DNA from: Chaetoceros tenuissimus
Lineage: Eukaryota; Bacillariophyta; Thalassiosirophyceae; Chaetocerotales; Chaetocerotaceae
Assembly (NCBI GenBank): GCA_021927905.1
Contig: BLLK01000045.1
Location: 1,178,001-1,242,000 of the forward strand
DNA length: 64,000 nucleotides
Direction of reading: 5' to 3'
The notes under the pieces are model-generated. The model saw only the letters and a program-made list of their open reading frames with translations. It was not told the origin of the DNA and ran no database searches. Made by a program: the position numbers and the translations under genes. Positions 1 through 9,577 of this stretch are shown in pieces. Within the stretch, counting starts at the first letter, position 1, and each line of letters begins with the position of its first letter.

Positions 1-150
1 GGAAATTATCTATATGACAGGATATGAGCAAAATTTAAAAAGTAAGAAAATAGAAAAAGTTTAATGAGTGTGCAGAGTTTTATGATGTATCACAATAGAA
101 AGAACGAAATTTCAAGAAGCCGCACATTGATCGGCAATTTAGATTTGCAG

Positions 151-421
151 TTCTCAACTCACTTTGGAGGAAGCATCCCAAAACTTTTGTGTTAGTGATT
201 TTGCAGAAGATGCTGACATGTTAGTAGGATGTATGCGTGTGGTTAACTAATTCAGTGATTATCAACCTCTATATCACTTCTTTGTAGAAGATCGAGGTGA
301 AAACAAAACGCACTTGATGATGCGAAAGATGAAAGATGCAAAAGCCATCGAATCTTTTCTCACACTATCCAAAAGAGAAGAAGCGAAAAAAGGATGGGTG
401 ATGGACTGGCTAGCCGGATAA
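151..421 (+). pseudogene. 3' end of an unidentified gene, in-frame stop
   Basis: Unrecognised. One frame reads through from a likely acceptor (TTTGCAG ending at 150) to a TAA at 419-421, giving an acidic then basic stretch that ends in WVMDWLAG. The frame holds one TAA at 248-250. Either a very short intron (GT at 231, AG at 255, only 25 nt) removes it, or the gene is damaged, or the two halves belong to different genes. A possible upstream exon (1-41, followed by GTAAG at 42) does not join in the right phase. The amino-acid composition downstream of 257 looks like real coding sequence. No family can be named; the rest of the gene lies outside the window. Confidence 0.3.
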
Positions 422-559
422 TCACCCACCCTAGCTTTCATTCAGCATTTCTATCGTACTCTTGGTGAAAACAAAGATTTTCAAATTGTGAATTGTAATT
501 TCTTCAAATTATATTTATATTCAAGGAGCGCCAGTACAAGGCTGCTATTATGACATTGC

Positions 560-2010
560 TTAGAAGCATTTACGGTGCACAATGGAAGGTCCAGACTCAT
601 CATATTCGTCCTTGGAGATCCACATAGACTGGAAAGTAGAAAGGGATGCAAGAATAGATCCTCCAATCCATACAGAGTACTTTCTCTCTGGTGGTGCCAC
701 AATCTTAACCTTAATAGATGCTGGTGCCAATGCAGTAATCTCCTTAGACATACGCTCACTGATTCCTGGGAACATGGTGGTTCCTCCAGAAAGAACAATA
801 TTACAGTAAAGATCCTTACGAATATCAACATCACACTTCATGATAGTCTGGAAAGTAGAATCAGCAATTCCGTCCATCTCAAGTCCGGTAAGATTTGGCT
901 GGAAAAGAACCTCTGGACAACGGAAACGTTCGTTTCCAATAACAATCATGTTTCCATCTGGAAGCTCGAATGACTTCTCAAGTGCAGAAGACTCGGATGC
1001 CTTCTTCATCTCCTCCTCGAAATCAACAGCTACAAAACAAAGGGATTCCTTGATATCACGTACAATTTCTCTCTCTGCAGTAGTGGTGAGGGAGTATCCT
1101 CTCTCAGTCAAAATCTTCATGAGGTAATCAGTCAAGTCACGTCCAGCAAGATCAAGACGTACTACAGCGTGTGGAAGAGCATATCCCTCATAGATTGGTA
1201 CGGTGTGGGTTACTCCATCTCCAGAATCAAGAACACATCCAGTAGTTCTTCCGGAAGCATAAAGGGAGAGTACAGCCTGAATGTTTACATACATAGCTGG
1301 TACATTGAAAGTCTCAAACATGATTTGAGTCATACGCTCACGGTTTGCCTTTGGGTTCTGAGGAGCCTCGGTAAGGAGAACTGGGTGCGCCTCTGGAGCA
1401 ACACGAAGCTCGTTGTAAAAAGTGTGGTGCCAGATCTTCTCCATATCATCCCAGTTGGTTACAATTCCGTGCTCAATTGGGTACTTAAGGGTAAGAACTC
1501 CACGCTTTGCCTGAGCCTCATCTCCTACGTAAGCATCACGCTGTTCCATTCCTACCATAATACCTGGTTGACGTGCACGTCCGATAAGGGAAGGGAAAAC
1601 GGAACGAGGAGCATCATCTCCAGCGAATCCAGCTGTAAAGCAAGAAGGTATGAGTGAGCAAGACGGTGGTGGTTTGAAAACAATTTAGAAAAAAGTCATT
1701 GTGTCATTTTTACTCCGGAGATTTGAATTTGATGATTGCCAATTGCAGTCAATGGTGCTATGTTTTGTAATGTTTGTTTGCTTGACTTGGAATTTGAATT
1801 CGGCAAGTGGCCTCTGTTTTTCTCTGTCTCCTTTTGATTCAAGGCTGAGTCTTGCAATGCCGTATCCTTAGATATCTTTCTCCCTCTCTCTCTCCTCAAA
1901 GCAATCGTTTCAAATCAAAAGTCTCCTTCGTTTCTTTCAAAGAGCTTACCTTTACACATTCCGGATCCATTATCGATTACAAGAGCAGCAATATCTTCTT
2001 CGTCAGCCAT
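560..2010 (-). CDS. ACT1: Actin
   Basis: Conventional cytoskeletal actin, the ATP-binding subunit of microfilaments in the cytoplasm. Two exons on the minus strand: 2010-1950 ([20 protein letters not shown], phase 1) and 1632-560, separated by a 317-nt GT-AG intron (1633-1949). The spliced protein is 377 residues, the normal actin length, with the nucleotide-binding loops (DNGSGMCK near the N-terminus, DSGDGVTH in the middle, [10 protein letters not shown] towards the end) and the canonical C-terminus SIVHRKCF. Highly conserved throughout with no missing catalytic residues. Codon use is biased to GGA, CGT and CCA, as expected of a highly expressed gene. The ATG was chosen because it gives the universal actin N-terminus. 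The phase-1 intron after codon 20 splits the codon for the Ala of [11 protein letters not shown]. Confidence 0.97.
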
Positions 2011-2829
2011 GGTGATTATAGTATTCAAATAGTTTGTTTATGAGAGTGGTGTGTTTGATTTCAACAGCAGTGTGAGAGGAACGCTTGGAAGCTCTTGTGT
2101 TCCAAAGAGTGGGGGTGGTCAGCGCGAAAGATTCACCCTTGCTTCCCAAGATTTGAATTTTCACACGACTGCAGCTAAATCTGTAGCATAAAATATTGGG
2201 TAATGAAGATAGCATAACAAAATTTGGCGGGCAAAAGGCAACGGATCCAATTCCATTTTGTTCCATTGGCTACACTAGCTAGTTAGTATATTTTTAATTT
2301 AATAAAATGAATATTTTCTTTATTACAATTATAACGTCAATCACACAATCAGACACATCAATTCAATATATAAACATACAATATAGGGAGAAACTGGACT
2401 GGTAGAGTAGCTGAATTCCAAAAGATACCCATTGTAACCCTTTTTGATGAAGAAATATGTTGTAACAACGAAAATCCAATAGAAAAATGACCGTTTTGTT
2501 TCTTGAAATATGGAACAATGATGAAGTTCCTAGCGATAATGATCGTTGGAACAACTGAAGCATCCTAAGTCCGCGCAAGAAACAGTTGTAATTTATTTGA
2601 TTCGTGTTGAACACAAATGCAAAGGAAGGCAAACGGCTTTTCTTGTACTCTTTTTCAGCAACGACAAAAATTTCAAACCTCGGAACCTTTGAGAACGGTA
2701 TTTTTCGAGAAAAAGCGCTACCTCTCAGTCAAGCGACCTTTCAAAACGCAGCTATAGTAAAAGATTAGGCAATCTAATTCCAAGGTTAAGTATCTAGGTA
2801 TCTATTTGAATATCACAAGATTAGTTACA
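2011..2829. other. Intergenic: actin 5' region and RUS 3' region
   Basis: About 820 bases between the actin start and the stop of the RUS gene, both transcribed leftward. It must hold the actin promoter. I see no convincing gene. A minus-strand open frame at 2363-2632 (89 codons) has no recognisable motif and looks accidental. An 8-bp palindrome CTAGCTAG lies at 2275-2282. Confidence 0.5.
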
Positions 2830-4752
2830 TCATTCTTCATATTTTCGAATCACCTCGTAGCGACTTGAGCCAAGATTAAGGTAGATGCAAGAAGTATTCC
2901 ATCCATGAGACTCCAGTATATCTAAAAGAGAATGCTTCTCGTTTGAATTTGCCAGAAACATGTCATCCATAACATAGTCAACAAACTCCTTTGCCAACTT
3001 GACTAGAGTTTCTTCCTTTGAATCTGGATTCATTTCTGAAGGATTTTGCTCTAGAAACTTTTGAAGAATTTTAGCATGTAGAAAAGATTTGACTTGGGTT
3101 TTCTCATTTAGTTTCTTTCCATAGCTTACATATACGGACACTCCTTCTCCTCCTAAAGGATAAGTTCTCCTCTTCCTTAGCGTGAGAGCATAATTATCCT
3201 CGTCGAGAGATTTTAATATTTCAATCCTCTTTTCAGGACAATCAACCTGCAGTAATAAATTTGTGATTGTTGCACCTAGATGAATGCCATCATGAAATAA
3301 TAATCCCCCTATTGAGTCCCTTAAACTCTCTGTGCACTTCTCTGGAGATGGGATAAAAAATAAGTCTGAGTCTGTTGTTTCTTTGTTTATAGTATTTTCA
3401 GATGTCATCATGTACAAAAACGATCTGCCCTCTCGTATGATTCCATGCAAAGCAGACTCTAAGCGCGAACGGTTGAGCGTTGTCAAATGTAGTATTTTGA
3501 CAGCAACGTAATTTGCCCAAACATGAATGAAAGTCAATAATATGAATATGTACCAAGAGGCATAAATTGGTGAATTTTTGTAAAAGTCAAAGTATGATTG
3601 ACCTGATTCCAATGTGGAAGCATTATCTTCCATATCTTGAAGAAATCTTGCAATGTAAATCCCCAGTATCATACCAACCAAAGAAATCAAAGTTTCTTGT
3701 GTCCCCTCCTTGGCAGATAAATCTGCTACGTTCCCCGTCTTTGCAAAGTGCTGAGTAATGCAGTTCTTTGTTGCTCCTGCGGCCATTCCACACATGACAC
3801 GACAAAGAGTTGCTATACTTGTAATTAGTATTGCAACGTTGACTCTCTCACTTTGTGGAAAAGAAGAAATCACTATAGGTGAAGCCATGTCAAGAAACAA
3901 TCCAACATCATTTATTACGTCAGCAAACAACCTAAACTCTTTTACATGTGAATCGAAGTAGCTGCTATTGTAATATGAAAATAGGAGACCGCCAACCATA
4001 GCTACACCATCCTTCAAAGCCCATTGGATTGCAGCGGAAGATGCTGTAGCTGTTGCATCTCCAACACCAGCTGCCCTTAGCACTGCTGTATTTGACACCA
4101 CACCTCGCAGATAAGAACATAGTCCTTGAGTCGCATCAAATATTTGATACTGGATGTATCCATTATTTACAGAGTGTGGATAATTCAATGGAAGAAACAA
4201 ATCACTCATTACTTGCTTGCATTTTGTTTTAAATGTATGAAACCTGTCAGACTTCACTTTGATATCACTGTTACTGTTTGATGGATATGGAGCACTTGAG
4301 CTTAAATCTCGCACATAGTAAGTTTCTTTCTTTTGACCTATATCTCTGCTTTCGTCTATAAAATTGAAGGAGTTGGCAGAATTCATATCTTTGATATCTA
4401 AAATGGAATTCACCAGCTCCCATGTCTTGGGAGCATGAAACAATCCTTCAATGTCAGTTGCTTCAATCTCTACTTCAGCTTCATCGAAAGAAGGTTGCTC
4501 TTCATACGATGTAGCAATCTCAATACAATCCATCGAGAGATCAGGATCATGTTCTTCGGTAAGAGAATTGGCATCGTGATCATGACTTGTCGAATTTTCA
4601 ACTATTTTTACGTCAGCTATGATTTGATTTCCAAAAGTTTGTGTCATAATTTTTCTTATCTCTTCGGCCGTCAGCTCTTCAGACGATGATGGTTTGATCC
4701 CTTCATCGTATATGCAATAAACAGAACCTATGGCACCGAGATGCTCTTTCAT
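2830..4752 (-). CDS. ROOT UV-B SENSITIVE (RUS/DUF647) family protein
   Basis: Single-exon gene of 640 codons. Residues from about 165 to 420 carry the RUS/DUF647 core: LFLPLNYPHSVNNGYIQYQ, then GVGDATATASSAAIQWALKDG, then FRLFADVINDVGLFLDMA and NVADLSAKEGTQETLISL. These match the diagnostic motifs of plant RUS proteins and animal RUSF1 (C16orf58). Family members are membrane or plastid proteins linked in plants to early light and vitamin B6 responses and auxin transport; the biochemical activity is unsettled. The first 160 residues are acidic and not conserved; I see no clear targeting peptide. Hydrophobic segments occur inside the core. The start ATG follows a GTT/CTT-rich 5' leader (AACAACAAG repeats on the coding strand) and opens the only long frame. 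It is divergent from the vault-like gene, 350 bp away. Confidence 0.9.
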   Translation of the reverse strand: MKEHLGAIGSVYCIYDEGIKPSSSEELTAEEIRKIMTQTFGNQIIADVKIVENSTSHDHDANSLTEEHDPDLSMDCIEIATSYEEQPSFDEAEVEIEATDIEGLFHAPKTWELVNSILDIKDMNSANSFNFIDESRDIGQKKETYYVRDLSSSAPYPSNSNSDIKVKSDRFHTFKTKCKQVMSDLFLPLNYPHSVNNGYIQYQIFDATQGLCSYLRGVVSNTAVLRAAGVGDATATASSAAIQWALKDGVAMVGGLLFSYYNSSYFDSHVKEFRLFADVINDVGLFLDMASPIVISSFPQSERVNVAILITSIATLCRVMCGMAAGATKNCITQHFAKTGNVADLSAKEGTQETLISLVGMILGIYIARFLQDMEDNASTLESGQSYFDFYKNSPIYASWYIFILLTFIHVWANYVAVKILHLTTLNRSRLESALHGIIREGRSFLYMMTSENTINKETTDSDLFFIPSPEKCTESLRDSIGGLLFHDGIHLGATITNLLLQVDCPEKRIEILKSLDEDNYALTLRKRRTYPLGGEGVSVYVSYGKKLNEKTQVKSFLHAKILQKFLEQNPSEMNPDSKEETLVKLAKEFVDYVMDDMFLANSNEKHSLLDILESHGWNTSCIYLNLGSSRYEVIRKYEE

Positions 4753-5102
4753 GTTGTTCTTGTTGTTGTTTTGATGTTTTCAGTTCAAAAACGGCTACTT
4801 CTTTATAGGCTCATTCTTTAGCTAAATAACTATATTGACACAGCTGAAATCATTGAAATGACCTGTTCTTGATGGGTCATTGTGGAGTTCGCAAGGGTTC
4901 ATAATTCATACTTCACGATCTTTTCGCAGTTTACTCATAAAAAATAAGATACAAGTTTGGAAAATCTATCAGATATAGTCATAAATATATTGAACAAACT
5001 AATACAAATGGTGAGTGCTATGTAGACTTGATAATAGTTTGAGGTTGAACAACATAAACATCACTAATGATGTCGTTTTGAACTTTTTCATAGGGAGAAA
5101 TC
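4753..5102. promoter_or_regulatory. Divergent promoter region RUS / vault-like gene
   Basis: A 350-bp spacer between two divergently transcribed genes, so it must hold both promoters. It is AT-rich and contains short in-frame stops. I see no recognisable factor site or small gene. Confidence 0.45.
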
Positions 5103-6870
5103 ATGAGTGTGACACTTATTTCAGCAACCATATGCTTCGTGGTTATTGCAGTCATCGGATGTATTGTTTACTTCAAGAAATGTGTGAAATTCATTTCAAA
5201 AGATGAACAACTACTTGTTGAACAGTTGACATCTCAAGAGGTGTATTCTGGTCCTGCAGTAATATATCTGAATCCGTTTCTGGTAAAAGAAGCAAAGGTT
5301 TTCAAGGCCTTGTCTCTAGCTCATATGGAGTACTGTGTCATCAAAAATACAGTTACTGGGGAGAGAAGGATTCAAGAGGGTCCGGCACTTGTAACACTTC
5401 TGCCTTATGACGAGATCGAGAAGGCAAAGTATGGTCAAAGTATCGATGAGGATAGACTCAAGCGACGTGCAATTTCGCTCAAGGCAAATGAATTCGTTCG
5501 TTTGATTGATAAACAGAGCGGAAAGGTGCGTGTCGTCAAAGGAGAAGCTTCTGTAATCCCAACTGTTGATGAAGAGTTACTAGACTCGTCTGGAAAACTG
5601 TTAGCAATGAATCTTTCTGCTTGGGAGTATGTCAAGGTCCAAGACCTCAACACTGGCAAAATTCGAACAGAACGGGGAGAGAAATTAGTTTTTCTTGGAC
5701 CATCTGAAGAGTATATTGAAGGGAAGAAGGCTGCTATTGAAATTGACGATGAGACTGCAGTTTTGTTGAGGAATAAAAGAACAGGCCAGCAACGACTTGT
5801 TACTGAAAAGAAACTCTTTGTCCCAGATAGCGATGAGGATATCATCGAAGTAAGGAACCTAATCAAACTTGCAGACTATGAAGCATGCATTGTTAGAGAC
5901 AAGACTGGGGCAGATTCTTTCTACTTTGGTAGAAATGAAAATGAACGCAGCTTCTTCTTACCCCCTCACTCTCATTTAGTCAAGCTACTTTGGAGTAGAG
6001 GTAGAAGAAGAGAGTACAGAGATCTTGAGATTACGAAACTTGACCTCAGACCTATGTTTATGAGTTTTGAGTTTAATTGTAGAACAAACGATAATGTGGA
6101 ACTAATTTTGGAAGGGAGTTTCTTCTGGGAAGTAGTGGACTTAAAGTGAGTATTTTCTTAAAAGTTAGATTGACTTGAAATATGTTCCAATGTGCTAAAT
6201 TTCCTCGGTTCGGTTCCATTACAGATCCATGATACAATTCACTTGTGACACAACTGGAGATGTCTGTAATCATGCTCGTTCAAGGTTCATTGAATTGGTA
6301 TCGAGAGTAACACTACAAGAATTTATGCATAAATTTAATGTAATCGCAGAAGAGGTTCACAGCAATGATAAAAGCAACTTCTATTCTCAAAGGGGAGTCA
6401 AGATTCATTCCCTCGAGGTTACAGGATACCGCTGTGCTGAAAGATCCACTGCAGCCATACTTGAGCAAATCATACAAGAGACTACAAATAGGATGAATAA
6501 ACTCCAGCAACAGGAAAGTGAGAACGAGGTACAGTTACGTGAAATTGAAGGAGATATAGAAGAAGAAAAGGCTAGAGGCGACCTTATCAAAATCCAGACC
6601 GAGAATAGTAATGCCAAAGCACGAATGGAAGGTCTAGCAGAAGCTGAAAGAGTAAAGAGTTTTCTCAATAGCATTCCAAACATGGACATACATGAAAAAA
6701 TTTCGCTATGGAAAACATTGCGTAAAGAGGATGCGTTGCGTGCTGTTTCCTCTGGAAATGCAAGTCTTTACTTCACTCCAAAAGATGTCAACTTGAGCAT
6801 TGAAAACCATGAACATATTAGCAAGGATAAAAATAGCTGTTGGGCGGATGATTCTGCTTCTGATGAATAA
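5103..6870 (+). CDS. Membrane-anchored major-vault-protein-like protein (MVP repeats + shoulder domain)
   Basis: Two exons (5103-6145 and 6225-6870; 79-nt intron with GTGAGT donor and ACAG acceptor) encode 562 residues. Residues 5-24 form one hydrophobic signal-anchor segment. About four repeats of roughly 50 residues follow, each with a pattern like EYVKVQDLNTGKIRTERGE and a following proline-containing turn, as in MVP repeats. The third part (LDLRPMFMSFEFNCRTND, then LEGSFFWEVVDL, DTTGDVCNHARSRFIELV and SRVTLQEFM) is the SPFH/band-7-like MVP shoulder domain. A charged coiled coil follows (about residues 445-500), as in the vault cap helix. MVP builds the shell of cytoplasmic vault particles. 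Here the N-terminal membrane segment is unusual and suggests a membrane-attached assembly (inference). It could also be described as a flotillin-like SPFH protein, but the repeats favour the MVP clade. Confidence 0.78.
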
Positions 6871-7048
6871 CATGTCATACAGTTAGGATACCCAGGGCAA
6901 TGATTCATGGATAAAACGTGATTGGGATTATACATAAGATAAAACACCATTTTCGGTAAATTGTTTTGAAATTATACAATTTTATGATGAAACTTCCTTT
7001 TATACAATGGGGTTGTCCATCTTTTAAATATAAGATATAAAGATGCGA

Positions 7049-8818
7049 TTAGATTTTGTCCTCGTGTATTCTATTCCAAATTATTGTGAAGAATGCTTTT
7101 TGTGATCCGTACTTTTGGTCTCGTCTTTCTTGCTCGTGGAAAGGCTCTAATTCCATTATTTTGTCTTTGATTTCGTATGGGCATCGATCACACTTCATCA
7201 AGTGATTCTTGATGCTCATAAGAGTTTTCTTTGTATCAGCCATAGTTTTAATTGAAGATGGAAAGAATCTACCTCCTTTACGGTCGGCTCCAAAGCAATG
7301 GCGGCATTGCAATCCAGGATATCCCGGGGTGAGGCCTCTTCGTTTTCCCTGCCTATCAGACTCTCTAAAACCGCAAGGACAGAACTGTGCAAGCACAGCA
7401 AAGGAAAATTTTGTTGCCAAGGCCGCATCAGATTTACGAACAACTGGGCGGACATCAGTGCGGTCGGTTATTGCTTCGCCTGCAAAGGTGTAGATTGTAG
7501 AATCAGTTTCACCATTTTTTCCTTTTCCCGCTTGCAATTCTGTATCAGTATCACCATCCTTTGCTGTGGTAGATGTGTTTAAAATTGCTTTTCCGCTGCT
7601 TTTAAAAAGAATAGAAGACTCATTGAAAACATCATCAGAATCTGAGTATCCATCATTTCCGTTTAGATTTTTTTGTTTCATAAATTCCATTCTATTTGGT
7701 AGTTTTCCAAAGCCTTTAGACGAGGAAGAACTGGAAAATTTGGTAGATAAACCTCTAATTCCATCTTGGTTATTTTCAGCTGCGAGGGCGATCTCTGCGA
7801 TTGTGTCCAATCTATTCTTGATTCGAGGCTTCTTGTTAGGATTTGTGAGTGCTCCATTACTATCGCGTTGAAGATCAGCTCCGTTACTATGATCCTTTGA
7901 AGTTTTGTCAGCATTACCCATAGGCAAATGTTGATGTGGCATGACATACCCTCTCTTCAATGCTTCCTGATGCTTCTGGAAGTAGTAATTATTGTCTTCT
8001 TCTGATCTTCCAGAATGAACTGGCCAATGTAACTGCTGATGTTCCAAGCAGCAGTACTTAGCTTTCTCACAGCAGCCGCATAAAAGTAAATTTTCAGACT
8101 TTGTGCAACCTGGCATACAGCAGAGTCCTTCATTTATACCTCCGTATCCATAGTGACCCGCAATCTCAAAGGCTTTCAGAAGATGTAAACGGTCAGGCAT
8201 CCTTAAGATAAGCTCACCGATTTGAGCAGGACTGAAGTTTTTCTCAAATGCTTCAATATTTAAACCTCTCTCTAGAAGTATCTGGAGTGGGCACTTCGGC
8301 CAACCGACGAAATAGTATTGCGGGTCCTCTTCGTTCACTGAAAAGATTCCTGCCATACAACATGTTTTGCATCGACTAAATTCATCCTTCTTATACCAGT
8401 GGTTAGGAAAGTACTCCTCTTTGGGTAGGTCGTATCGGCAGGCAGAGCAGACTTTTGTCACCTTGGATGGAGGCTTCACATTTGGTGAAGTGGTATTGGC
8501 TTGATTTGCCAAGGCAGGAGAAGATGCCATCTTCATTTGTGCTTGATTTGCCATGGCAGGAGCAGATGCCATCTTCATTTGTGCTTGTTTTATCATGGTA
8601 GGAGCAGATCCCATCTTCATTTGCGCTTGGTTTGCCATGGCAGGAGCAGACATCATCTTCATTTGCTGAGGAAATGCTGGTGTTTGTGTCTGCATGGTAG
8701 TACCATTGGTCCCTTGCTGGTTCATATTCATGTTCATGTTCATGGTTTGCATAGAGTTAGGTTGAGCGATCCCCATGAATGCATTCTGGGGGTTAGGTGC
8801 TGAATTATTGAAGGTCAT
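7049..8818 (-). CDS. MYND-like zinc-finger protein with a C-terminal Cys/His module
   Basis: Single-exon protein of 589 residues. The N-terminus (1-105) is Met/Gln/Asn-rich with four imperfect 17-residue repeats of the MKMASAPAMANQAQ type. It is followed by a Cys module (CSACRYDLPKEEYFPNHW, then CKTC; about 122-150). Next, near residues 234-270, comes a MYND-like finger: C-x4-C, C-x2-C, YC and HW-x3-H, but the usual last cysteine is replaced (HSGR). The C-terminal ~110 residues carry CPCGF, then GYPGLQCRHC, GRFFPSS and NHLMKCDRCP, a conserved Cys/His block that I recall from many uncharacterised diatom proteins. Zinc binding is predicted; a nuclear or protein-interaction role is plausible but unproven. 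The protein is probably cytosolic or nuclear, since there is no signal or membrane segment. It is convergent with the vault-like gene, 178 bp away. Confidence 0.75.
   Translation of the reverse strand: MTFNNSAPNPQNAFMGIAQPNSMQTMNMNMNMNQQGTNGTTMQTQTPAFPQQMKMMSAPAMANQAQMKMGSAPTMIKQAQMKMASAPAMANQAQMKMASSPALANQANTTSPNVKPPSKVTKVCSACRYDLPKEEYFPNHWYKKDEFSRCKTCCMAGIFSVNEEDPQYYFVGWPKCPLQILLERGLNIEAFEKNFSPAQIGELILRMPDRLHLLKAFEIAGHYGYGGINEGLCCMPGCTKSENLLLCGCCEKAKYCCLEHQQLHWPVHSGRSEEDNNYYFQKHQEALKRGYVMPHQHLPMGNADKTSKDHSNGADLQRDSNGALTNPNKKPRIKNRLDTIAEIALAAENNQDGIRGLSTKFSSSSSSKGFGKLPNRMEFMKQKNLNGNDGYSDSDDVFNESSILFKSSGKAILNTSTTAKDGDTDTELQAGKGKNGETDSTIYTFAGEAITDRTDVRPVVRKSDAALATKFSFAVLAQFCPCGFRESDRQGKRRGLTPGYPGLQCRHCFGADRKGGRFFPSSIKTMADTKKTLMSIKNHLMKCDRCPYEIKDKIMELEPFHEQERRDQKYGSQKAFFTIIWNRIHEDKI
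8500..8690 (-). repeat. 51-bp in-frame tandem repeats in the zinc-protein gene
   Basis: About four imperfect copies of a 51-bp unit (CATCTTCATTTGTGCTTG and variants on the plus strand), all in frame, encode the 17-residue MKMxSAPAMANQAQ repeats. Such a repeat could expand or contract between alleles. Confidence 0.75.
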
Positions 8819-9577
8819 GATGGATTCTGATGAGATTATTAGGAATGTTCGTATAGGAATGTGTATATGTCAATATATGTGTTGTCAATGATGCTCACGA
8901 TGATGTCACTTTGGCTGCTTTCTGCATTCAATAGATATGTAATGAAATATATTTATATATCTAAAGAAGTAGTCTCTATGAGCTTTGGAGTTTGTATGGG
9001 TTCACAGGTGATAAGTAGTGATGAATAGATGTCGAAAGAGAGTGCCTTCTTCCTACTTCTTTTCACGTTTCGCACGTTGTTGGACCAGGAGCTGACACAG
9101 GAACTGCAATCGAGAGGCTGTGCTAAGCCCAAAAGGAGAGGGTTTGGGTATGTACTTCAACATTAGGCCATTTTGGACTCTTTTTTGGACGATCATATTG
9201 TGAGTAAATAAACACAATAAATGCACCCTATACTTCTACTTACACAAATACTTCCACTACCATATGTTACTACAAATCATCTGATGAAAGCAATTTGGTG
9301 ATGATCAGATGCTTTGGTGATGTGACAGGCGAATGAACTTACTTTAAATGAAAAAATTATAGCCTTTTACATTTTTGTTAAAATAGCTTCAATCAATTTC
9401 CTTTTTAAGGGGGAGAAGAATCCACTTGTACATAGCATGTTCACTTGCCGTTTAACAAAATTGATACCATCCACCGGTTTTTCCTCACATTTCTACTGAA
9501 ATATTTTCTTTCTCGTAATACTACTCCCGACTTTGAATCATTTCCACCGATTAAATTGGAGTGGAGACGTAATTGAG
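8819..9577. promoter_or_regulatory. Divergent promoter region zinc protein / THADA-like
   Basis: A 759-bp spacer between divergent genes. AT-rich, with several runs of TGATG/GATGATG and no gene that I can support. The THADA frame stays open back to 9533, but the only ATG is at 9578. Confidence 0.45.

Noticed and set aside
575-1657. Long plus-strand frames opposite actin
   Set aside because: They are antisense shadows of a strongly conserved actin exon and carry no protein motif.
2363-2632. 89-codon minus-strand frame
   Set aside because: AT-rich, no motif, no splice context; a chance frame in a spacer.
8500-8690. Regular 51-bp repeat as a CRISPR-like array
   Set aside because: The repeats are contiguous, in frame and without spacers, inside a eukaryotic gene.
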